From: Lingula anatina
Taxonomy: Eukaryota; Brachiopoda; Lingulata; Lingulida; Lingulidae
Direction of reading: 5' to 3'
Length of the DNA stretch: 60,943 nt
NCBI RefSeq assembly: GCF_001039355.2
Contig: NW_019775885.1
Coordinates: 19,656-80,598 of the forward strand
How positions within the stretch are numbered: position 1 is the stretch's first letter; each line of letters opens with the position of its first letter. The translations under genes were made by a program, and so were the position numbers. Positions 1 to 11,586 of this stretch are shown here, piece after piece. The notes beneath the pieces are model-generated. The model did no database searches and was not told the origin of the DNA. It saw nothing but the letters and a program-made list of their open reading frames with translations.

Positions 1-136
1 CACTTTCTTTTTGATTCTTCTACAATTTCTAGGCACATACCTGTAATTGGTTTGAATTATCAAATGAATCGTGTAATTATAGGGCATACGTTGGTAAGGA
101 ATACTAAGCCTAAGTTATTCATTCTTACCATCTCAT

Positions 137-140
<4 letters not shown>

Positions 141-174
<34 letters not shown>
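141..174. repeat. (AC)n microsatellite
   Basis: An uninterrupted AC dinucleotide run of about 34 bases. It lies just beyond exon 3 of gene copy A, in what should be intron 3 of that gene. Confidence 0.95.
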
Positions 175-175
<1 letters not shown>

Positions 176-234
176 CGGTGACGTAACGTGGACGGACATT
201 AATTATTGTTTTACTCACGAGAAAAGAGACCTAC

Positions 235-3066
235 TTTTATCAGATACCAGGCTTTGCTTGACTCAAATCGGCATGCATTGACCTGGATGATGACCATTGT
301 TGCTATGTGCCAGATCAGGAACAGACAAAGACAAACCATGCAGAAATAGGAGAGGGCCCCTCCGTTCCCCAACGACCCAAACTGAAAGTAGAAAATGGAA
401 ATGAAATAAAGTAAAAGGGCTGATGTGGAAAATGTTGTTTTAGTTCATAAAATCCCTTTCCCAGCGGGCAGCATGAACGATAATATTGTCATGCTGCAAG
501 TAAAAGTTGTCCAGGAATATTGCATTTGCAAATGGTATTAAATGATTTTGTAAGATACCCCTTTAAACTACGGGGTTTACGTTTTCACCTAGAACATAAC
601 AGCTGACATCAATGGAACAAAAATCACCCCATACATGAATGGAACTAGCTCAAGCAACCTAAATATCTTGTGTCATCTGCTCTCAAGTATTTTAAAACCA
701 TCACAAGTGTAGAGTAGGAATCTGGATACATCTGCGAACACCCTAAGACCTCCGTTCGAGGTTGGGGGCTTGACCTTTCATTTTGTTTTTAATCAAATAA
801 ATTTAGCTTTTTTATAGTCAAATACGACATTCATTATTCTAAAACATATTTTATTTTTATAAAAAATATAGGAGCTTATCACTTACCGCTGTCAGAGCAA
901 AAAGAATAGCAACCGCAGCGTACCAAGTCATTGCGCCAAGGCACGCGTCCATACAACTTTCGCCACAGGTCTTTCCTCCCCAGGGCAGGATCCTGATAAA
1001 ATTGGGCTCAGATTCATCCTTATTGAAGGCCTTAAGGTGTCTGGCGGTCATAACAGCGTAGTTGTGTTGATTGTATGGTCTGAAAAATTAAAAACAGACA
1101 AATAATCAATATTTGGTTTACCCTTTGGACCAAATAACGGTTCTTACTTTTATGGTTCAGATTTGACATACTTCAAATATATTGTCGCTAAAAATGTTGG
1201 GATGTTCCATCTGCATATCATAACTGCGATTTACATATTTTCAAACATAAATGAAAATACATTTTCCAACCAGTATCTTATTATGAGTTTAATCCCGCGT
1301 TCTAACATTAAACTACCTGGTAAAGTATTTGTTCTTTGGTTTGGATTCCTACTGATGGTAGTCTTTTTGTTGTTTATTTTGAGGAAACTGAAGAAAAGCA
1401 ATCATCAAAAGTCTCACCAAATCGAGATTGAAGTAAGTACAACACCTGTTCAGTATTTCATGGACACATTTGGGACGGAGAAACCCAAGGTATGTAGTTA
1501 CTCCGTCCACAAATTATTTTAAGTGGGTGTAAAAGAGATAAAATGTCTGAATTTTAAATCACCTCCATACCTCCGTCTTGGGAGCTCAACTCCCTTTGAC
1601 ATTGACTCGCCCTTAACAGCATGCATGGAATTGAACGGTTATGTCTTCGCCATATAACAGAGTAACTTGTTTAGAATTCAAAAGGACATGACATGGTTCA
1701 AACGATCTTTTACCCTCAACACATTATCATGCAATTATTTCGGTGAGGGCTGGGACTATTGATTACTGTCTCAAATAATCGAAATCCTATTGATAGAAAA
1801 GTTTACTTCAACCCTTCTCAAGTGTTGTTTGCTATTGATTTGTTAAAGAAGATTGCGCCATGATGGCGTCATGCTGAAAAAAATATTTATTGATCCTTGT
1901 ATTATTGTTATCCTTCTGGTGGTCGTTTAGTTTTCATCTAGGCCTGCCCAAGACAAATAGTTTAAAAGGATATTGTCTTTCTTCGCACAAAGATTCTTAT
2001 TTACTGCCTTACATACATTCTTTGGGTATACAATAAATCTTCAGTGTTCAGTGACTAAATTAATTAATATTTACACAAATTTCATCTTACGGGTGACGTC
2101 ATAATTGTTATTTTTGGGTAAAAACTGAAGAGTCGGTTTCTAAAATTTCTCTTTTACCTGAGCACCCACGATCGTCGTTTTAACGCCGATTTAATGACAC
2201 CATTTAGTACCCCAAACCTTGTCAGTGATTTCTTCAAAAGTCTTAGTTCAGATTTTATGGTTGATAAAGCAAAATAATGCCTTTGTTTAAGAAAATCCGT
2301 AATAAGGGGCTCATAATTCCATAACAAAAACATTTAGACCAAAATGACGGCAGTGGCTTGTAGCCTTTACTGTCCTGGTCAACTTTGCCAATTTTCGTGA
2401 AAAATCCTTGTTCAGGTATGCTATATCACCTCAAAAAAATCAACACAAAGATAGATGCATTAATGAATAATTAGGTGAAGGAAAATACTTATTTCTGGTA
2501 TCTGGATGATAATAAAGGGTTACAATATCCATTAAGAGCTGTCAGTGACTTATTCCTACTCTAGATCTGTGATGTAACATCCAGTAGTATCAATGTTACC
2601 AATGACTACATGAAAGACAATTACATAGTATTGTTCGACAATAATAATCGTTAAGTTACAAGTTCAAACATAAGTTAAAACATAAGCACACCGGCCCTTT
2701 CATACCAGTACATACAGGTAGTCTTTATACCACAACACCCCGTAGTGTACAAACTGTCTGTAGTATGCTTACAACTGTGTCGTTATTACATGTATGACAC
2801 CCCCAGTGGGGCAGATTCAGTAGATAAAGCAAAGAAGTGTTAAAACAATGCAACATCAAATCTAAATCAAAAAGAATAAAACACAAGGAGTTGTATTTTG
2901 TTTTGGAGTGAACTAATTCTCATGAAAGCGAGATTTGAAATATTGTAGATCTAAACAGGGTTGAGTTTCAGAATACATACCCGCATGCCAACGATACATG
3001 CCCTGATCTTCTTGGTGTACTTGTAGGTTCTGTTTGAATTATTGCATCGCCTGCTGGGTACGCCAT
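235..3066 (-). CDS. Tandem multipass membrane protein, copy A (3' end outside window)
   Basis: Three exons are visible on the minus strand: exon 1 at 2981-3066 (ATG at 3066), exon 2 at 887-1079 and exon 3 at 235-381. All have GT-AG ends and matching phases (2, then 0), giving the first 142 residues. Exons 4 and 5 would lie left of the window. Exon 1 starts MAYPAGDAII. Exon 2 carries the family signature PYNQHN, ILPWGG, a cysteine cluster (TCGESCMDAC) and hydrophobic segment MTWYAAVAILFALTA. Exon 3 carries a second hydrophobic segment around CLCLFLIWHIATMVII. I do not recognise the family. Copies B and C share exon lengths for exon 3 (147 bp) and all splice phases, so A is a true paralogue. 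Its exon 1 is 15 bp shorter than theirs, keeping frame. Confidence 0.75.
1960..2420 (+). repeat. Dispersed repeat, inverted partner at 42770-43225
   Basis: About 460 bp inside intron 1 of copy A match, in reverse orientation, a stretch in intron 2 of copy D. Shared words include TTACTGCCTTA, CAGTGACTAAATTAATTAA, TTTACCTGAGCACCCACGAT and CAAGGATTTTTCACG-type ends. The two differ at many positions, so this is an old interspersed repeat. I see no terminal inverted repeats or coding content. Confidence 0.7.
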
Positions 3067-3540
3067 GTTGCGTGTGGCAGTTTAATCTGTCTGTTTAGTT
3101 CCCTGTTACTCACTAAACTACTTGCAGCAGTAACTTTTAGCTAACTTTTGCCCGTTCCCCTGCTTGTGTCAGTCCTGAGTGAATAGAGAACTTGAGCAAG
3201 GAATTTACCAAATGAAAAATAACAACGCAAACTGACTTATTTTCGTTTTTGCCTATGCTTTTCCTACATGTTAAACAATCGTTAAGGTAAACAAAACATA
3301 TTGATATTTAGGGCCAGGAATACGTAGAAAAAGTCGATTCCGTTGACGAACAAAAAATTTCGTTTCATTTGTTTTACACTGCCTGGACAATAGGCGTGAT
3401 CAATGGGTAAGCACACAATGCATGTTCGATATACACATAGGCCTATATATTCGATATACAGTATTTTTGCTATATTTTATATGTGTACTGCTTAAAAGAA
3501 GTCACGGGATGATAAAGTAATGTTGCTTGGATTCACAACT

Positions 3541-3800
3541 CAAATAAGTGAGAAAAACATATCAGCAGTGTAACCAAAATTGGATCGGATGATATAATAT
3601 ATCAGGCGTTGCGGCCAAAGCAATAGTTATCATCCGCAGAGGTGTCACTCTATTCATTGCTGTAGATGTGACAAAAATCGTCATTGCTTTGGATGAGATC
3701 ATAGAGCTCTGTTAAATTAACAACAGCTGCATTCAAGTACAATTTAAAAAGTTTTATCAGTTCTGTGATTCCAAGTTTTTTTGAGAATAGCTTGAGAAAT
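3541..3800 (+). repeat. Upstream flank repeat, unit 1 (copy A)
   Basis: This stretch about 0.5-0.7 kb upstream of the copy A start matches the region at the same distance upstream of copy B (9178-9450). Conserved words include CAACTCAAATAAGTGAG, GTAACCAAAAT, CATTCATTGC-like and TTAAAAAGTTTTATCAGTT. The same sequence is inverted upstream of copy C (15340-15600), and pieces recur at 39512-39585 and 40130-40310. Confidence 0.7.
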
Positions 3801-3834
3801 GAACTAATACTGAAAATAAGTACATGTCGTTAAA

Positions 3835-4782
3835 CACACACTGGACAATAGAAGTGTCACCCCCTAACTCAGAGTAAGAAAAGTAGGCAGATCTTGGGTA
3901 CTTATAATGCCTGGTCTGCTTATAATGTGACTAATGAGTATAAAACCGCTATACCATGGAATTGTATTGTTGGTCTTGTACATGTACAGCAGATGTTATT
4001 CCTGTCTTCCTCCAATATAGCAAGATACAGGCAATTAACTAACGGTTATAGGTGCAAGTTATTAACCTGAAGAGGCAGAATATAAGCAATGTCAGAATAT
4101 CGATATAACTGAATTGTTCAGTCAGAACCGTGCAGGGGGTCTGGTCTCGGTATAAAAACACTAGATCAAGAGACAATTTGCCTCTGATGGGTCATCCAAG
4201 AAAAACTACTGGCCGTGAAGACCGACGGCTGATTTTGATGTCCAGGTTGTCAAAGTTCGACACTGCTTGTCAGTTGACAACACATTGGAACGATTTCACA
4301 CATAAAAATGTGTCTGTGAAAATTGCTAGGCGTCGGTTACATGCTTATAGAGTGTACAGCAGGGTAGCAAGACTGAAACCTCTTATATCGTTATGCAAAC
4401 ATAATAGAAAATCTGTGGAATGAAATGTCAAAACTTTTTACAAATGCCCGTCTAACCAGCAGAGAAACTCTGTTATATTCAGTGTTTTATGCTTGAGCCA
4501 GCATAAGCCCCGAACGCATCAGACAATTATATGAATCCTTGCTTCTGTAGACTGGCACCTATTATTAGGGCACGTGGTTATGCCACTAAGTACTAATTTT
4601 GGACTTGAACGGTCCGACTTGAACTGCATATTTTGGTACAATGTATATTTTATTCTCATTTTGTGATTTTTTGTGAAATTTGATGTTAATAAAATGATAC
4701 CAGGAGCATATCATTCCACAGTCATTTATTTCCCCCATAGTATTGGCTCAGTAGGGGTGACACATCTATTGTCCAGTGTGTG
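3835..4782 (+). mobile_element. Internally deleted Tc1-like DNA transposon
   Basis: The ends form inverted repeats of about 29 bp: CACACACTGGACAATAGAAG at the left and its near reverse complement (CTATTGTCCAGTGTGTG) at the right, both continuing into GTGTCACCCC. A TA dinucleotide abuts the right end, and a TA lies two bases outside the left end, as expected of Tc1/mariner target sites. The element is about 950 bp, shorter than a full Tc1 element of roughly 1.3-1.7 kb. It carries transposase fragments from which the catalytic centre is missing (next entry), so it is non-autonomous. Confidence 0.85.
4121..4590 (+). pseudogene. Broken Tc1-like transposase
   Basis: The reading frame at 4130-4423 contains the typical N-terminal helix-turn-helix region of Tc1 transposases (GHPRKTTGREDRRL, then KIARRRLHAYRVYSRVARLKPLI). 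Directly after this, in another frame, comes the family's C-terminal end: ENLWNEM at about 4400, then SPERIRQLYESLL with in-frame stops. The whole DDE catalytic core between these two ends is missing, and frame changes and stop codons break the rest. It cannot make an active transposase. The host gene structure is not affected, since it lies between copies A and B. Confidence 0.85.
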
Positions 4783-6113
4783 TACTTCTAATAATATTAT
4801 ACTGTAAGCAGGCGAGGAATTGACTGGTATGTAATATATCCATTTATTGACAAATTAGCTTAAATGTTTCTGTTCAAGAACATTTGATACTGTTTGTGGG
4901 ATGTTTTAATATTTTTTGTTTCTAATTGTTGTTGAAACAGAATTATATGGTGTAAACGAAATGTATCAAATACTACTTATTACTAAAATGTATTCTTTTC
5001 CGATATTATAACCAATTATTCGGAAAAAAACAAGAAAGAATAACAAAATTATAGTGCTTTCCTTTATTAATATTTATTAAAGCCATCATTAATTATACAT
5101 TTCATTATAAAATACATCAATGATATTGTGCTATTTCGATTAAGATTCTTTTTTTGTGGGTAAATATATACATGTACCTCTCATGGGTGGTAGGGCTCCA
5201 GTATCGCAGGTTGTGAGATAAAAAAAAAATAAAAATAAAAAAATAAAAGCAAAATCTTGTCTGAAAAGCCGGGGTTATTTTTGAAAGCAGTATATATTAA
5301 GGTAATGAAAGCAGTATATATTAAGGTAATGTTTATCACGATTAACATCCAGTGAAAATTTTCTGTCTGTGCCGCAACCTTGTAGTTGTAGTATATGTGT
5401 CATTTTATTTAAATAAATAGTTCATCAATGTACTTCAAACAATAGTATACGTTCCACCTTGCCTACGCATTAACATACATTGGTATTAAATTGCAATATA
5501 CCTATATATTTCCCTCGTTACGATCAGTATTGGGAATTTCTATATCCTTTTCCAATTCATTTGATCAGGGTCACTTCCAAATAGCCCAATAATTTATTTT
5601 ACAGCATTTGAATATGTTATAAACGCTCTTATTAATTCACCAGTAGAGTGGTTAATAACATGGCTCAGCGCCAGTCGCGGTGTATACATTCCAATGGTTT
5701 ATCTCTGGCACAATGGTGCCCAGCTCTCCTTTTGGTGGTCTTAGCGAAATATTGGACGACACTGCAATACTTTATGGCCTATGTGAATGCTGTCTTTTCA
5801 TCTAGGACTTTTCTTCAAGATTAATTTTTAACGGCACAAACACGAAAATCTCTCTACAGTTAAATATTACTCATGTCCTCTACTTTCCTAAATGATGTAA
5901 TTCGAATAAATCTAATTTAATTTGTAATTCATGCTTCTATCAAACTGTATTTCTTCAAATTTTAAAATAGCGTGTTGAATTGTTTTACCTAAAAATAACA
6001 GATAAGAGTTTTTTAATGATACGCTAGGGATCTTAAAGAAATACAAAAGGTGCAGTCAACCCTGGTTGATATACAGAATAATGTTCATATGACAGTATGT
6101 CTATCGAATTGAA
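4783..6113. other. Intergenic spacer between copies A and B
   Basis: No gene is seen. The part at roughly 5340-6113, directly 3' of copy B, is nearly the same as 10500-11167, directly 3' of copy C, including a long shared block starting TTCATCAATGTACTTCAAAC at 5421 and 10597. The duplicated unit therefore includes 3' flank as well as the gene. A 29-bp sequence (GAAAGCAGTATATATTAAGG plus bases) is repeated in tandem near 5283-5328. Confidence 0.7.
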
Positions 6114-8678
6114 TTAATACCCACTTTGATTACTGTGGGCGTTAATGAAGTACATGCCGTGAAGGACCAGGCTCACAATGTACAGGATGCTGACAAAGAG
6201 AATTTCTTGGAACGGAACGAAAAAGCGTCTGGTTTGGTACGTCAAGTTGTATAACATCACTTTAATCTCTGCCACTGAAAGGATATAGATAAAATACAAG
6301 TTAAGAAAGGGTAAGTTAAAATAATGACACCTTAAAATAAATCGCCAGGTAATGTTGATGATACAGAGATTTGAACTTATTTTCATATCTTTGTTTTAAA
6401 AATGAATGCGCCGTCTAGTACTTTGTTTGTGCACTTTTTAAAACATAAAACATGATTAAGCTTCAGACCTTTTTCTTCAATATATCACGTACATATATTG
6501 AGAGAGAGAGAGAGAGAGAGAGGGGGAGAGAGCGGTAGGATGGGGATAGGATGAAGGGGGGGATACTGGTAAGTGAAATAACTTATGGTTAAATACATAC
6601 CATGATTATGCAGAAGTTGGTATTGCAACATGTTAATTTGTCCTTGGTTTACTGCAACTCCGAGGTTTCGCTTGTCTTGCTGTGATTTTAAAGAACCCCT
6701 TCACACACACACACACTCACACACACATATACACACAGATGGGTGGGTAGGGCTGGTGGTAGAAGCTTAGTAGAAATATGAATGCTTACCATGGTTATGC
6801 AGAAGTTGGTATTGCAACATATTTATTTGTTCTTGGTTTACTGCAACTCCTGAGAATGTGATGTGGTTCGCTTGTCTTGCTGTGATTTTAAAGAATGCGT
6901 TCATGTGGCCATTGATACTCTCATTTGTATTTAACTAGGAAATTAAAAGAAAATTCTGTATTTGCAACATGTTTCATTAGATCCGCCTGATTTTTTAACT
7001 TAAATTCTTGGGATGAATACTGTATGAATAATAGATTTCGTTATGGAGAAACACGTACACGCATATATATACATGTATATTCGATAGGGTAACCACATAG
7101 AACAATATTATTAAGTTATGATACATAACGCTTAAAAGTAAAACGGAAGGATGATTAAATTTAACTTTATTTTGTTACCATAGCACCAAAAAGTCAGATG
7201 GAGATTAAGAGTAGACATATTTTTTGCTTTTATTTCAAATGATGAGGGACATACTTTTATAAGGTACCAGGTATCGTTTGACTCAAATCGGCTTTGGTTG
7301 ACCTTGATGATGACCATTGCTGCTATGTGCCAGGAAAGGAGCAGGCAAAGGCCAACCATGAAGAGATACGGGATGAAACTTCCTGTTGTCAACCACCCAA
7401 ACTGAAAGACAAACAAAATTACAGCAGTAGGCCTATATCTTATTTAACAGTTTACATGTATATTCAGAAACTAGACTGAAGTAAATCTAAATGGGTGGGT
7501 TGATATGTGTGTATGTGTACTTGTGAAATAGCTTTCTATGAATACATTGTTAAGTCCAAATATCAAATTTGTATTTGTCTTTTGCAAAAGGTTATGCAGT
7601 CGTTTTGGTTTGATATGGTTTAAAATGCTTGGCTAGTTTTATACATGTATGTACATGTAACTTTATGTTTGGACACGTGAATGATTTTACACGTTTTGAT
7701 TGCTTCACTAGAAAGCAAAATCACAATTTTGTACAACATGCAGAATGTAAAAGCTAGGACAAATAATGCATAGATGTTTGCACACACTACATGTATGTTA
7801 AATCAATATACATGTTACAAGGAAGTGTTGAAATTTGGTCGAAAGGTGCAGGCCAAGGTCTGGGTGTTTAATTTGTTTCTGTTTTATGTTTTAACAAACT
7901 TAAGTTTATAAGTGTAGCAACCCGTGGGCCTAAAACATATTTCAATAAAACAATAGTTTGCGTAGAAAATCATTACTTACAAGAGTCACAGCAAAAGGGA
8001 AAGCGATCACGGCATACCAAGTCATTTTGCCACAGCAACCGTCCATACACCCTTCGTCACGGGACCGCCCTCCCCAGGGCAAGATCTTGATAAAACTGGG
8101 TTCGGATTCATTATTATCGGCCTTCGTTCGTATGGCGTTTATTACAGCGAAGTTGTGTTGATTGTATGGACTAAAAATTAAGACAAAAAGATGATCAACA
8201 ATATTTCCGAAAATAAAAAATCTGAAAATAGTGGTTTTGATAGTCATCTAAATTGATGAATTGTGTTCCATTTTAACAATTAATACTATTTCTTTACGTG
8301 TTACAAACTTCAGTGGCGACTTGGATAATATTGTAAATCACGTATAAAAGGTTGAATAGAAATGTAAATGTGAGAACATTCATATGTAGACTACTTGAGA
8401 TAAAAACGGCGTGACAAGAATGTTAGTCCGCTAGGAACCGTAGTCCGTTCCCCATTACTTTCTACAGGTGACATTCGTCCCATATACCTACCCTCATACT
8501 CCCACTTACACTTACCTAATCTTATGGGTGGTATTTCAAATATTCTAAAAAAAAAAACGTTGAGTTAAAATACATACCCAGATGCTAACGACACACTCTT
8601 TGTTGTATCCTCAATATTGATACTTGTAGCAGTTGTAGCTCGTGTGTGAATTGCTGCTCCGCCCGTTGGGTGCGCCAT
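6114..8678 (-). CDS. Tandem multipass membrane protein, copy B
   Basis: Five exons on the minus strand: 8578-8678 (ATG at 8678), 7981-8170, 7255-7401, 6790-6934 and 6114-6274 (TAA). All introns are GT-AG and the phases (2, 0, 0, 1) agree, giving 247 residues. Exon 1 is a hydrophilic Thr/Ser-rich N-terminus (MAHPTGGAAIHTR). Exon 2 holds PYNQHNF, ILPWGG, a cysteine cluster (CMDGCCGK) and a hydrophobic stretch. Exon 3 holds a strong membrane segment (YLFMVGLCLLLSWHIAAMVI). Exon 4 is a soluble loop (FFKITARQANHITFSGVAV). Exon 5 holds the last membrane segment (ILFVSILYIVSLVLHGMYF). NQS, NES and NLT sequons cluster between the last two membrane segments, suggesting that loop faces outward. No known family was recognised; the function is unknown. 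It looks intact. Confidence 0.82.
6500..6522. repeat. (GA)n microsatellite
   Basis: A GA run in intron 4 of copy B, followed by a G-rich stretch. A longer GA run occupies the equivalent intron of copy C (11549-11584), so the microsatellite predates the B/C duplication. Confidence 0.95.
6601..6703 (-). pseudogene. Duplicated, broken exon 4 of copy B
   Basis: A second copy of exon 4 lies about 190 bp downstream of the real one (6790-6934). It keeps the 3' splice donor side (CATG followed by GTATGT) and codons for LQYQLLHNH. It has lost about ten bases in the ITARQANHITF region, which shifts the frame, and it lacks the 5' part, where a CA repeat (6703-6738) begins instead. It has no usable acceptor and is best read as a relic of exon duplication. 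Confidence 0.75.
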
Positions 8679-8822
8679 GTTAGGTGGAGCAGTTTATTCC
8701 GACAAGGACCTCTCTGTTTGGTACGATGTTAGTCACTAAATTACTTTAACTGCAGCAGTCACTTTAAGCTGATTTTTGCCCCCTGCAAAGATAGAAATGG
8801 ACGGGATGAACTAAATGAGTTA

Positions 8823-8830
8823 TATTTATA
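8823..8830 (-). promoter_or_regulatory. Candidate TATA box of copy B
   Basis: The minus-strand word TATAAATA lies about 145 bp upstream of the copy B start codon. The same eight bases occur at about the same distance upstream of copy C (14935-14942). Conserved position and sequence support a core promoter element, but both regions are generally conserved after duplication, so this is only suggestive. Confidence 0.4.
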
Positions 8831-9177
8831 CAACGTGACCTACTTTCGTTTTGTCCCGTGCTTAACTTACTCAACCGTTAAGGTAAACTTTTTGTTAAAG
8901 AATCTTGATAAGGCAAGCGTCTTGAAGTTACATTCTAGGGCCTAGGTTATATGTTCTTGATCAGCACCAATGGTTTTGAATGCACGCTGCTGATGTAGAA
9001 CAAAACGCAGTTCTTTTTCGTTTTGCAATGCCTGAATAACAGCCGTTATCAGTTGGTAGGTATACAATGCATGTTGGATATATATTTATTCAATATATTA
9101 TATAAATGTGGGCTAATTAAAAGAAGTCACACGATGAATCAATAAACTTTTCTATAAATAAATAAATAGTGCTTAAA

Positions 9178-9450
9178 TTTATAACTCAAATACCAGTAAG
9201 TGAGAAATACAATTCAGTAATGTAACCAAAATCGGATCAGATAATATAATATATGGGTCATACGGGCGAAAGAAATGGTTTACATCAGCCACTGTGGCAG
9301 AGGTGAAACTTTATTCATTGCAGTAGATTTGACAAGGTGGTCCTTGTGTTGGATGTGACTATTGTCCTCTGCTTAATTCACTACAACTGCATTCACGTAC
9401 AATTAAAAAAGTTTGATCAGTTTTGAATTCCATACAAGTTTTTTTGTCAA
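9178..9450 (+). repeat. Upstream flank repeat, unit 2 (copy B)
   Basis: Matches 3541-3800 in the same orientation, at the same distance upstream of its gene. Shared landmarks are AACTCAAAT, GTAACCAAAATCGGATC, TTCATTGCAGTAGAT, GACAAGGTGGTC and TTTTTTTGTCAATAGCTT. Confidence 0.7.
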
Positions 9451-11167
9451 TAGCTTAGAGCAATAATAACTCTTCCTTTGAGATTCAAAATCTCGTAAGA
9501 AATACATTCTAAACAACACACGGAAATATATTATATTGCATTTCACCACTAAAACGGCTGTTATTGTAGTATAACTAAAAACTGCTTGTCAATAGGGCTT
9601 TCGGTGACTTTCTTCCCGGTCGTCAAGGCATTCGTTGCCAAGGATTTTGGCGCATCACGCGGATTCTCGCGTGCATTCGAGACCAAAATAACATGTGGCG
9701 GGATAAGATATAGCACAATCCTCAGACGTAAGTTGCGAGTTTTTGTACAGTATGTCGGATAACGAATTGCCCAGAACTGCACACGTTGTGGATATAAATG
9801 CATTCTGAGCAATAAGACGATTATATCGTATGAATCTTATTTTATTGTAATAAAGTGTTGTTGTTGTCTGCTTTTCCCGCGGTTTTAAGTAGGTCATCAA
9901 AAAACCCCGCTCGATAGGCCATGTCAGAAAGGGCTCCGTCAAAAAACCAAGCGTTTAGGAAAAAACCCTGGACTAACTTTGAATGCAGGAATGGGGTCGT
10001 TGACCATTGATAAGTACGGGAAAATTGCCGTTTACGCCAGGAAAATCCAATTTTTGGCCAAAACGAAGTGTTATTATGACTTTAAGAAACCTGTACTAAA
10101 ATAATGTAGTATTACTTATCATAATTTTATACTGCAAGAAGATGAGAAATTGACTGGTAATTTATACATTTGTTCAAACAAATTCACTTATATATTTCTG
10201 TTGAATTACATTTGATACTGTTTGCGCGATGCTTTAATACTGTTTGTTCCAATCATTTAAAATAAATTACATTGCGTAGACGAAATGTATACTTTTCCGA
10301 TATAAGAACCAATTCTAAAAAATGAAATAATGACACAATCATATTTCTTTCCTAATAATATTTATTGAAGCCATCATTTCGGATATACTTGAAATTACAT
10401 CAACGATATTGTGCTTATTCACTGAAGACTATCATTTTCTGTGCGCAAATATATAATATCTAGCAACATATCTAGCAATATATCTAGCAACAGCTTTTAA
10501 ATAAAGCTTATGAAGAATAACATCCAGTGAAAATTTTCCCTCTCTGTGTCGCAGCCTTGTAATTGAACTCATTGGTCATTTTATTTAAATAAATAGTTCA
10601 TCAATGTACTTCAAACAATAGTATACGTTCCACATTGCCTACGCATTAACATACATTGGTATTAAATTGCAATATACCTATATATTTCCCTCGTTACGAT
10701 CAGTATTGGGAATTTCTATATCCCTTTCCAATTCGTTTGATCAGGTTCACCTCCCAATAGCCTAATCATTTATCTTACAACATTTTAAATGTTTTAACAA
10801 TATTGGACGGCACTGCAATACTTTATGACATTTGTGAATGCCGTCTCCTTATCTAGGACTTTTGTTCAAAATCTAATGTTTCAAGGGCGCAAACACGAAA
10901 ATCTCTCCACAATAAAATATTACTCGTATCATCTACTTCCCTAAATGGTATAATTCGAATAAATCTAATTTAATTTGTAATTAATGCTTCTATCAAACAG
11001 TATGAATGATAGTAAATAATTCTTCAAATTTCAAAATAGCGTGTTGAATTGTTTTAACTAAGAATATCAAATAAGAGTTTTCTAATGATACGCCAGGGTC
11101 CTTACAGAAATGCAAAAGGTTTGCATATAGAATTATGTTCATTAGTCGGTATGTCTACCGGTTTGAA

Positions 11168-11545
11168 TTAATACCCATTTTGATCACTGTGGGCGTTAAT
11201 GAAGTACATTCCGTGAAGGACCAGGCTTCCAATGTAGAGGATGCTGACAAGGAAAATGCTCCGGAACGGAACGCTAAAGCGTCTGGTTTGGTACGTCCAG
11301 TTGTATAACATCACGTCGATCTCTGCCTCTGAAATGATACAGATAAAATACAAGTTATGGAAAGGGAAAGTTAAAGTAATGGTACCTTAAAATAAATCGC
11401 CCCGTGATGCTGGTGATACAGATATTTCAACCTATTTTCATTTCTTTGTTTAAAAAAGGAATACGCCGTCTAGTGCTTTGTTTGCGGATTTTAACATAAT
11501 TAAGGTTCAGACATTTTGCTCTTCAATACGCCAGCACGTACATAT

Positions 11546-11586
<41 letters not shown>

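Larger units (their letters stand above)
8679..11167. other. Intergenic spacer between copies B and C
   Basis: No gene is seen. It contains the copy B 5' flank, the second unit of the upstream flank repeat (9178-9450), about 1 kb of unique AT-rich sequence with only short unconvincing reading frames, and the 3' flank shared with copy B (10500-11167). Confidence 0.6.

Noticed and set aside
1163-1522. 119-codon plus-strand frame with hydrophobic stretches
   Set aside because: It lies in intron 1 of copy A, has no domain signal, and other copies lack it. AT-rich DNA often gives such frames.
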